This document shows, one piece after another, positions 13,501-25,500 of a stretch of 64,000 nt of DNA (positions are counted from its first letter, which is position 1; each line of letters begins with the position of its first letter). The notes under the pieces are model-generated. The model was not told the origin of the DNA, did no database searches, and saw nothing but the letters and a program-made list of their open reading frames with translations. A program made the translations under genes and the position numbers. This DNA comes from Schistosoma mansoni (taxonomy: Eukaryota > Platyhelminthes > Trematoda > Strigeidida > Schistosomatidae), in contig NC_031495.1 in assembly GCF_000237925.1 (NCBI RefSeq), forward strand, positions 58,773,115 to 58,837,114. Reading direction: 5' to 3'.

Positions 13501-16500
13501 ATCCAAGATACGATTTAAGGGAATATAAATTAGTGAAATAAAAGAAAGTATGACGAATTCAGAAGCTTAGAATTTGGGGGTAGACAAGGAGTTCATCATA
13601 TATATATATATATATACTGATGACGGCACTAAGAACAAGAGAACGAATTGGCAGTCTAATATCTAAGTCATTGTGAAAGATGTTTCGATTTTCGAATGAA
13701 ATCATTTCAAAGGAATTACTTCAAAATTTTAGTGAAATTAGACTGCTATAAATTTAAAAGCAGTCTATCCCCACATTATATAATGGATAAATGAAACCCA
13801 CAAAAAAAGTTTACTTGAAATTTGTAAAATTTTACAGTAAATTAACTAGATCATCAATTGGCTAACTCTATAATCACTACATCAAAGCTACATGGTCTAG
13901 AAAATTGTGTGAATCCGCTTGGACCAACCACCAAAAAACCCGACAGCTTTTATGCTACAATGATTTTACTGGTAAAACCCGTTAGTCAATGTGATCATCA
14001 ACTAACAACACATTTTCGTTCTAATAGCTAATACATATTCAGCAGTCCGACAAACAAGCTAAGGAATATAAGACCTATGGTAATAGGATGGATTGGTTTA
14101 ATCTATCTTACTGCTTTACACTAATCTACCAAGCACATATTAGTGTACTTGACTTTAAACCACACTCCAAGTGTGAAAATTAGTTATACTGTGGTGTATA
14201 CTGCTTATGTCCACATACATAAGTAGTATGTAACACCAATCGGAAGTGGAAAACCAGGCAGCAGGAGGTTGAGATAATCGAGTCGAAGAGAACGAAAATA
14301 GAGAGTAATTGTTATGGCAATGAAGAATTGATGAAGTTTGAGACAATTGATGGAAGATGTGCGAATGAAGTACTGAACATAAGTTTTTCACATTTGATGA
14401 AATTACTCCAATTTTGCATTAAATTACAATTCGTCGTCCCCACTTGTGTTTTCCATCACAACAATACTAGCCAATTGCCCGAAGAGAAGTGAAGAGAGAC
14501 TCGAACGCTCAACTTAGTGGCTGAAAGCTGAGTCCCCTAATCATTGAGCGACCGCTCTATTGATTTCTTAACATTATGTACAATAGTAGCTTACAAAAGT
14601 AACACGACAGGATGAATTACAGCAGACTGAAAGACAGGGGGAATAACTTTAAAATTTACAAGGAGTTTAAGTATATTAACTGTTGGGCCAGATCATTTAG
14701 GATCATCCTAAAGTGTTTGTTACCCCAGACAACATTTCTTTACGATCCATATAAAATTATTACGCAAAACGATAACCCTTAATATATCATTTTAGAAAAA
14801 ATCATAGAAAAACACCAAATTTAATCTTAATTATTAAGAAATGATAGTAAACTTACAGAGTTTTTAGTAATATTCACTGTATTGACATGAGTCGAATTAA
14901 CACCATCATCATCTGTTGTGTTGACAGCAGTATCCCGTTCGGGTACATTTTTATCAACATTGGTACTATCACCTCCACCGAATAATCCACTTAAAGTACT
15001 ACCAATTTCTATAAACGAAAAACAAAAAAAATTTAATAGTCAAATGTTTTAAAAGTATCTACAGATCATCTTTATATACAAACTAACATGATCAAAAGAA
15101 AAACCTTTTTTACACAAACACAGAACAGTAGAAGAAATAATGATGGCTGAGGTTGACAAACAAACTATCCTTTCTATAAGCCTACTTAAACAGTATTATA
15201 TTTCAACCGAGAGGTTACAATGTTAACAATTCTAATACCTAAACACTGAAATATGATGAGCTATTGGAGTGAACAACCATTTCAGTAGCACTAATAAAGA
15301 AAATTAGTGAAATGTTACTGAATACAATCTGTTTGGATATGGAACAAACTAGATATTTGTTTTCACATTTAACTATTACCAGTACAATTAAATAGAACTG
15401 TGCGAAAGAGTACATTAGTGCCTACTAACTTAAAGTAAATATGTCAACGAAAGACTACAGAATATTATTTACCAACTTACTTTCAAAAGTAGATTTCGCC
15501 TTATTTGAATCATCAGATATTCCAATTTTTTCAATAGGATGAAATATACAACTTACACCATTAAGAACAAGAATCCCATTGTGATCCATAATGAAATGTG
15601 CTTTGACACCTCGAGGCTCAGCAAACGAATAGTGTTTGGCTGCTTTTGATACATTTCTCGTGGTGATATGACTAAGATTGTAGTTTAGACCTTGGAAACT
15701 AAAGATTAAACGAACAATCAGAAATAATTTTAAAGTATTGGGGATGATAATAATTAATATGAGAGTAGATAAGGTGACAATATGTCCAATAGATACACAA
15801 ACAAATTCAATTCGGTACAACTGATGAAGCACCTGAAACAGACAAATGGATTCTTTAGAACAGAGAAGGAATTTAAGCTAATGATACGAACATCTATCAA
15901 ATAGATTTAACTGCCTTAAAATAAGTAGTTTAAGTTGTCAGAAAAAGGAAAGCGAGATGTGATGGTGAAGAAATCTGATTATAGTTAAACACTGGATGCT
16001 ACAAGCAGAGATCTCTTACAGTCTGTTTAAGAACAACTAACCCCAAGTGTATACCATTTGAGAAATGTTCACTTTCCACAACAGCAAGAATGCGAATTGT
16101 TTTCGCTTCCATACGCTGACTACTTTAAGTTATTATCCATTCTCTGGCTGCCATTCATCTTGTCATATATTCAGAGGGGTGGATCAAAACTGAATTTTTT
16201 CTAACCGAATAATGTATACGTAATTCCATTGATGACATAAAAAGTACTATGTAAATATGATATATCTGACAACGAAGTTATGAAGTATAGATATTTCAAC
16301 TGTTAGGCTATTTGGGTTTGCCTCACGCATAAGAAACGATAGTATGAACTAGTAAACTTTAGAAAAATAATTAACTACTTGCAAGTAATCGTCAAAAATA
16401 TTTTAAAATAACTAACGGAACAATGTTTACCGAGCAGCATCACCATCATGATCGACATAATTAACATAGAAGTCTAAGTCAGTAATATGTCGATTGAATT

Positions 16501-19500
16501 TGATTGCACGTTTTTGAGGGAAAATAGCTCCACGGGGGAAAAGAACTTGTCGAACATAAGATTCATCCTGTTGATCTTCAATATGTAAATCTTTGTCTGA
16601 TTTATCGCCTGGTAACGGTGGAGCACGCATAAAATCAACCTGCAACATTATTTAAAACATATATATATGCATAAGATTCAGATACTAACTTCTAAAATAC
16701 AGAGCAGGAAGAAAAGAGAATTAAAACTAATGAAACAACAAAGACGAGGAGAAAAGAGGTCACCTGTATGCTCCAACGGTACTTAACAATGGAAAATAGA
16801 GCAATAGTCAAGTATTTATGGATTTGTTTAACTTCATTTCCCTTATTTGGGAAGTTCAAACTGTAGTTTTAACATAACTGAACCTTTGTCAATTATACCG
16901 TGACACCTAGATGACTACAAATATGTGAAACATGAGACTGTTGACTGTGACATCATACTAAATTCTTAATTTTCCATGTTTGTACATTTTAAATTTTAGA
17001 TTACCAATGTTGCCAAGCAATCGAAAATCTGGAAAATTAGTACAGTCCGAAACATTCCAGTGAGTTTATATATGTCCCGCACGCAAACTACTTACAACAG
17101 GCTGTGACTATCACTACAGAATTTTTACAAATACACGATGAGTTAGATTCTTAGTTTTAACAAACCTTAACAACAGTGATAGGCGTGTTAAACGTAAGGA
17201 CAAATAAGTAAGAAACATTTATTAACAATTTATTTGAAACTTACAGCAATAGGATAAAGATTATAGTCTTTAACAATAAAACGAGTAACACGAAACCCAG
17301 GAGTATGAAATGCAGCTTGATACACGGCACCCAATGCGGCAGCATCATCACTATTAACACCTCTGTGTAATTCTGACCTAGGTAAAAATAGTACAAAATT
17401 ACAATGGACTGAGTTCATGATAAAAAATTATTGAAATATAATCTTTATAGTATCGTGCATTGAGCAAGATATGATGACCCTGGATTTACTCCCTTGGGGT
17501 TCCATAGGTTTTCATTCCTGAGGAGTTCGGAACGAGAATGAAACAGCTACTTAATCCGCATTAGTTTCCAATAGCTCTTCAGTTAATTTCAGTTCGTTAT
17601 GCGAACTGACTTCAAAATATACGATGACTAGAGCTTTATAATGTTCACCAAACATTGCATGATATTATGATGCCAATCACATACTTTGAAAAATTACTAT
17701 TTTAAACACATAAGTTCATCAATAAATAACAATTTTTTTCAATAAAATTCAACTACAACTCATTGACATGAAATTAGAAAATTGGTTTCCTTTTATATAA
17801 AAACGGTTTGAATATTGATTACACCAGACAAATGTTGGACAGCTGAATGACATGAAATGATCTCGGGTTAACGGAAGTATTGTACATTCAGAATAATAGT
17901 ACATAGTGTGTAACAGGTAAAGATTGTACAGTACCAAAAACAGACTAAAATACTAAGGAGTCTATCATATCACCCGAAATTCGTAACTGTTCGTTGTATC
18001 CATTACAAAGTGGATTACTCAAAATTCTCATCAATTTAACTCAATATAACGCTGATGTAGCCTGACTTCATAAAACCAGCAGTCAATGAAACTGTACTCT
18101 TTTTATGAGTATCAACGTTATTCATTTTATTGTACCTCCCATTACTATTGGATATGATTCACTCTTTTTTAACTGATTAATATTTATCCCTTAGTGATAG
18201 TATTAGGTTACATTTTAGAAACATAATGTATCCTACAGTTCGTGACTACAATCACGCCAAGACTTTGATAAGATTACATTATGAAGCGTGTTTGAAAGTG
18301 ATACTTAAAAAAATAAATCCAACAGTAATTTCGTAGTAAAATAAGCGAAACGGGTCATAAAAATAACTACATGTGAATTTGCTGGAAACGAAAATGAGAA
18401 TTGTCCTACTAGGTAGTTTGGGCTAGAAGTTAGGAGAAAACAACTTACTTTTGACTATGCTCGATTAGAATAGATTGAATTTTTGGGATTCTTGTACCTC
18501 CACCCATTAAAATAACTTGTTGTAATGACTCCATTGGAAAATCGACCATGATATCGGAAAATGGTCGTCTAACTCTCTCGAACAGATCAGAGCAAAATGT
18601 TTCCATCTCAGCACGAGTAATTTTAACTTTAAGATCTTCTCCATTAAACAAATTTTCCACCTTACATGGTGCAAAAAGAAAAAAAAGCTGCAGAGAACTT
18701 GTTTCACTGTGTTATGTAATTCTTCGAGATAAACATTACAATACGTTGCTGAATAAGGCGAACGTTATTTACGTAGTAAATTGTACAATTCTAAATTGCA
18801 AAAAGAATTGTGTGAATATGTATTTCAAATAATTTTCAATGTCTATCATCTATGCATTTTCGCACAGATTATAGCCTATATGCAGTATCTCAACATTACT
18901 GAATCACTTCTTTGTCAACTAGTAAGAAACAATTACATAAATTTGCGTACTACTATCGACGAATATTCTGTCTATATGACAAGACTATAATTTATGGACG
19001 AACCAATCAGATATAAGATAATAGAGTTTTGGCATTTTAGCTTGTCAATTAGTGATGGAAACCTTAAATCTAGTTCCTAACCCTAACTATCAACTGTAAA
19101 TCATAATTCTAACTCCTCACACTGCTCTATAACCCTCATTCAGCCCAAGTTAGTAGGTGAACATTCTGAAGGCCACTTTAGGATCACCCAAAGGTCGTCC
19201 TTAAATTATAGTCTCACCATTTATATCATAAAATTACAAAACCAAAACGAATTACATACAGACAATTGCTTCGTTGAGTAAAATTAAACGATCAATTGTA
19301 TAAATACGAATAAAATCTGTAAATAACACATCGCTCAAAAAACATTCACAATTACCTGGGCGAATATTTCGGAATTTGCACTAAGTTTGGTAAGCACGTT
19401 TGAGGCCTCTAAAGCCAGTTTAGACATAGCTCGATGACTTTTTTTCACTAGATCTTTATCTAATTTCTTTATTTCACAGAATTTTTCCAATAAGTGATCT

Positions 19501-22500
19501 CTTATTCGATAAATGAAAACCTGTGTACCAAATGTTGGATCATGACTAAAAACAAAACATTACAAAGTTGTAAATGTAAATCTGAACTGGTTTACCGATG
19601 CATATATTGCTTAGAATTTTAAATTTCTATTCTCTAAATACTCTCTCAGCTTTAATGACTTTCAGATTACGCAGTTTTAAAGAATTTAATATGACAGCAG
19701 TAAGCTTCTCTGTTTTAACATGATATATTAGGGGTGATTGAACTTTCCAGTGGTTAACATCACATACTTAAGGAAAAATATATTAAAACCGTATATTTTC
19801 AAAACAACAAAAGTTTCGAAAAAGTATAGTTACATTTCTTAACTAAATGTCATCAATGAAATCAAGCTAACAGTCAGGTCTGTAAAGTAAAATCAATGAA
19901 AAACTTGGTAATCTTTTAAACGATTGTGATGAATGATTTAGAATAACTGAATGTATGAATGTTTTACAACATCAACCTAGTGAAAAACTTAACTATACTC
20001 TTATTTAGGTCCGTTACTACACCAAATATCGCTGATGTAAGTTGTTTGCCGTCTTGTGTTTAATCAATCTGTCATAGGATTCTCCAAAATCTAATTTATT
20101 TATCGCCTCGCTCATCAGCAATTGATCGCTTACCTGTAGACCTCCATAGTCTAAGAGCAAGTAGACATCCTTAACCAGAAGGTTTAGCTGCGTCAGGGGT
20201 TGCAAACATTCAAAGCTGGCTAACTCAAGTAACACGGCTTATAATATAATAATTATTATATGAACAAAAGTATAGTATTTGGGTTGTATTATAATTTTGT
20301 TATAACTTACCTGACATTTACAATTCTTAACATCGGGAAATCTCCCACAACATCTCCATCTCTGTGTTTCCCATATGAGTATGCTATGGAACAAAACCAC
20401 GAGAAATAATAAGATTTTCTCAACGAAATAAATAATCGGGAAAACTTTAAAACTGAGCAAACAGATAGACAGAAATAACCTATCCGTTTAAAAATGACAG
20501 TGACAGATAAGCAATCATACTACAGTACGAAGCATAGGTTGAAGCTGCCATAACAGCAACATGGGAAAGGAAAATCAACAAAACTGGCAGAGAAATCATG
20601 TAAAGTAGAGGGATTTAAACTCATGAGTGCAAACAAATGACGAGAGGAGAAACATTTACGATCAGAGTGGAGATAAATAATAATTATTATTACAAAGGGG
20701 CACCAGATACATATCCGCCGCACAAATCTCATTTGATTTGTGTGAGGACTATGATACTGTCCAGGTTCCCAAACCGAAGCAGGAGAGTAGAAGATAATTG
20801 TAAGTTACTAGTATTTGATGACAGATGTCTTAGAAATATTGCCAGCATCTGTTGGGATCACCTGGTGATTAATAGTGAGGTTAGACGCAGGGTATTAGGG
20901 AATGATGGTAAATCAGTTGAAAAAGTTGTGAATCTTCATCGACTGAGATAGTCGTTACGTATGCCCAACCACTGACTACGACGATGCGCAATGCTGACTA
21001 GTGTTGGAGATGGTTGGAAGAAAGTTAGGGGTGGTCAAAACAAAACGTGGCATTAGTTCTTGAAGGCACTAACTTCTAGTTTGAGTCATGTTGGTAGATG
21101 CAGACTACGTGGTTGGGGTCCGCGTGATTATCATAACCAATAGTTGGAGACTCTAGGTGACATGGCTCAGAATCGATCACAATGGCGTAGATGTATATAC
21201 TCTTTGTCTTCCATTAAACTGTGAGATTAGGATTGCTTTATACCTTTATTTCTACAAACTAATCCTTCCTTCCTGTATTATATCCTTAAACACAATCTTT
21301 CTTTCATATATTACTACTGTTGAAGTAACTAATTCTATGAATTTGGTGTTCATCTTGTTGTGCTAATGAAATATGGCAACTTCAACCGATCCATATATGT
21401 GCCTGATCCTAAGTTGTAGCTGACTGACTGACTGAGTATATCAGCTCTCCTACAATCGATTTCAATTATGGTTCAATCTTGTTAAACCCTTTTATTAACT
21501 TACTCAACAGGTAATGTTATTCGAACAGTAACAATTCGTTAATTTCTTTGTACTATTATGATCACATGTTGCAGCCTACGCACATGTCCCTCTAGCTAAA
21601 ATGTTAATAGCTTAAAATACGCTCGATGAATCATTCTCTTCTCTATGTATATATGTACTCGAATCCCATTATTAGCCTTTGCCTTGCCTAGCTGAGCCTT
21701 GATTGTATTTGACTATAAATTCACCTCTGTATTCGCTTGCTCACACATATTCGCCTCTCTGCTTCAAATCCATCCGATGTGCTTATAACTTTGTTATCCG
21801 TGCTATCCGCCAATAAACTGTAGTCGCCGCTTCTTATTGCTTTCTGATTTTAAACACCGTTGGGATTTATGTAGTAACGGTAATCAAAGTGATTGATTAA
21901 CGAAGCTAAGCCACTACAAGAGTCTTCACCATCTTACATAACTCATATCCACAATCAATAACGTCATAAACTGGATTTTGTGGTCCCAACAATGTTTTCT
22001 CAAACCTTATTCTACTGTCAGTACATTGCGATAACCTGAGGAACAAAATATGAAATTGAGAGAAAACTGACAAAAAAACAAGTGTTACGTCTGAGTTGAG
22101 AAGCCTAAAGATTGTACAGCCACGACTAATTTAATGCTATATATGAACTAAATTGTTCACAGTCAAACTATGCAGTCTGAGATGGCGGGCTACAGACATT
22201 TAATATAACTAGTAGATACATGCTTACGTTTTAAACTAAACTGATGAGGCCAATAAAATCAGTGTTCTTTCGTTTAAAAAATCAAATCAAACGACGATAT
22301 TAGTTTCAAAACTCTTATAATATCCAGACATGATAACGCAAATAGCGATGGAATGCTAAACAAATCACATCATCTAAACGTCACTAATATGTCCCAGAAG
22401 TTAAAACTAACAACTTTAACTGACCTGCTAAGGTTGCAGTTGTGCTCATGGAACCAATATCAAAAAACACGTAATATTGAGGTGTTTCGTTGAAGCTTTT

Positions 22501-25500
22501 AAAACGGAGCAAACCGAAATTTAGAGCCACTGCAGAATTATCGTTAATTATTTGAAGAACGTTTAAGCCAGCTATTTCAGACACTTGTATCAAGCGACGC
22601 CTTTCAGCCTGACCAAAATGGCTAGGTACAGTCAACACGCAAGTCTTGATAATAGAACCTGGAAAAAGTAATTATGAAAAAAATTTATATTACAGCCCAT
22701 TATTAAACCTATCAACTTGTTTATTTATTTATATGCGCCACACAAAATGAAATAGTGATATTTGGAGGATATTCGAAATAGTAAAAGCCAAAGTTCAGAA
22801 TTTATTAAAGAATAAGCTTCAAATTACATCACAACCACGATAGGTCTCCTGAGGTTTATCTTACTAAAACCGAAGACCATATAAAACTATAACACCATTG
22901 CTACTGGTTTCTATTTTAAGCTTTATTCGGTAACATACCAACTTGGAAAAGTTATATTATCTTAAAGCCACCATCGAGGTTTCTAGTGAACGACAAAATG
23001 ATGGAGCGGCACAACTACAATGCATTTCAAGATGTGATCACAAAATGACCAAATATTTGTTCTTTAATACATTTTTATCACCACCAAATAGCGCCAAATC
23101 CGGTGGATAGTAAGAATAGTTATTTAGGACTATAGCATCCATTAAATTATACTTTTCCCTATGACCCAAACATGGGTCCCCAATCCTTGAGTTTATTTAT
23201 GAGATTTTGCTGCCATATGCGGGCACTTAGTCATAGATAATCCAAAGCACAGAGATTTACAAAATAACAGCATGGAGTGGTTATATTTTACCAATATGCG
23301 GCAGAACTTTTACCACTGCAGTTCTGTACACACAACCAGTTGTGACCAAGTCTAGTCTACCTTGCCACAGACAGCTTTAGTTTTGGTCTGGTGTAGATTT
23401 GTTTAAGTTTCTACATACCCCCCAATCACATGATCACACAAACAAAAGAACTGTTTTGTGCCCATTCTTATAGTTATGAAATAACTTCATGAACTCTTGA
23501 TAATACTAAATTTTCTATTAGGTATTTATCCTGTCTTTTTGAGGACAAACTGCCGGTTGCCGCTCAGATCTTATTGTCAACTTCAACTGGTATGCAAATT
23601 TTTCCTTAGCTAGATTATATTTAATCCAAACGCACAGGTAATTTGTTCCTTTCAGACATCCAAAAGATTAGAGAAATCTACACACTAAGTCCACCAGAGT
23701 ACTTATTTATTTCACTGGATATAACTCTATAATTATAAAGCAAAAGGTGTCGCAATTAAAATTTAACAGTTGCAGTGAGATGATAAATAAAGCTTGATGA
23801 TAGTCTCTAAAACCAAAGGAAAACATACCAGCATAAAGTTCAGCGTAATTGTGGGCATATTCAAAGAGCATAGCAACCAGTTCATCAACCGAAAACACCA
23901 CACCATCTTTTAGAGTGAAAAATAGTTGTCCAGATGTGGCATCATAAGACAAATTGTGGTAAGGATAACGTTCCTGAAAGAGTTTAACCATTGGATGATC
24001 TATAGACTTCCCAAGAAGAGACGGAATGGACTGGAATACGTTTTCGGGACTTTTAGAAGCCTACAAAAGTAAGAATAATATTGACACAATACGTTTAAAT
24101 GACTTCCCAATACACAGGTTTTGCTTTACTAACAATTACAACAGCAAGTGTGCAACCTAAAATGAATGGACGAACTCATCGCCCGACAAAAAGCAAGTCA
24201 TGCAAGTATACGTATAGACACATGATCTAACACAAACTGCAGAACTGAGAAATATTATAAGGCAACAGATATTTCAAAGTTAATCGTGCACTAAACAACC
24301 TTACTGTTACGAGAAGACCATTTGTAGCGACATATAACACACTGTCTTGATGTACAACGGACAATGAAATCGAGAAAAACATAACCACATACACAATCAG
24401 TTAGGTTCTAAGAACTAGCGCAGACTGTATATGATTAGACTTACATTCTGATAGAAATGAAGCCATGGGATAATATTACATACTTATTTACGCCTGTTAC
24501 CCCTCATGAAGGAGCATGGGCCGACCACCAGCACTCCCCATAGTACCCTGTCCTGGACAATTCCTTCCAGCTGCTATTCATTCTTTCATGTCTGCTTCCG
24601 ATCCCCGACGCAATGTGTCCGTTGGTCTTCCTCGTTCCCGTTTCTCTTCAGGATTTCAAGTTAGGGCTTTCCTCGTCATTCAGCCTGATAATTTCCGTAA
24701 TCTGTGTTCTATCCATTTTCAACGTCTTTTTCGAATTTCCTCTTCAGATGGAAGTTGGTTTGTCCTCTCCAACAGTTGGTTGTTGCTGATGGTATCCGGT
24801 CAATGGATATTGAGTATCTCATGTAGACAATTGTTCATAAATACTTGTACCTTTTTGATGATGGTTGTACTAGTTATTCGAATTTCAGCTCCATACAGTA
24901 GAGCTGTCTTGACGTTCGTATTGAGAATCGTGACTAGAATGTTGGCTTGCAGACGGTTGTTTTGAGTTCCACACGATCTCTAGTTGTGGGAATACTGCCT
25001 TGCTTTGCTAATCCCTCCACGTACATTTGCTTCGGATCCTTCCTGTTCATCGATGATGCTGACCAGGTACGTGAAAGCTTCCACCTCTTCTAGAGTTTCT
25101 CCATCAAGTATAATTGGGTTGATGTTATGTATTGTATTTCAGGATCTTGCTTTTTCCATTGTGTACGTTGAGACCTACTTTTGCAGAGGTTGCTACTACA
25201 CTGTATTCACTCGCATTTGTTGGTGTGTATGGGATAGAAGAGCTACGTCATCTGCGAAGTCCGAGTCGTCTAGCTGCATGCAAGCTGTCCATTGTATTTC
25301 ATGCCTCTTCTGAGATGTGGAGGTCTTTATAATTTAGTCGACCACTAGAAATATGCAATATGGCAGAATGAAAAGGCAAAATCACATCCTCTTGATAATT
25401 GTGAATTTGGTTCAGTATTCCTTCCATTTTTATTTCAATGTGATGATTATTCAAAGTAATATTTGTTTTGCTTTTCAGTGTGATATTTTATTCGTTATGA

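Noticed and set aside
14488-14568. Functional tRNA gene on the minus strand
   Set aside because: A- and B-box-like motifs exist, but acceptor and anticodon arms do not pair; better explained as a tRNA-derived SINE.
20017-20235. 72-codon minus-strand frame between HYOU1 exons 7 and 8
   Set aside because: Exons 7 and 8 already join in phase with no room for it in the protein; no HYOU1 similarity.
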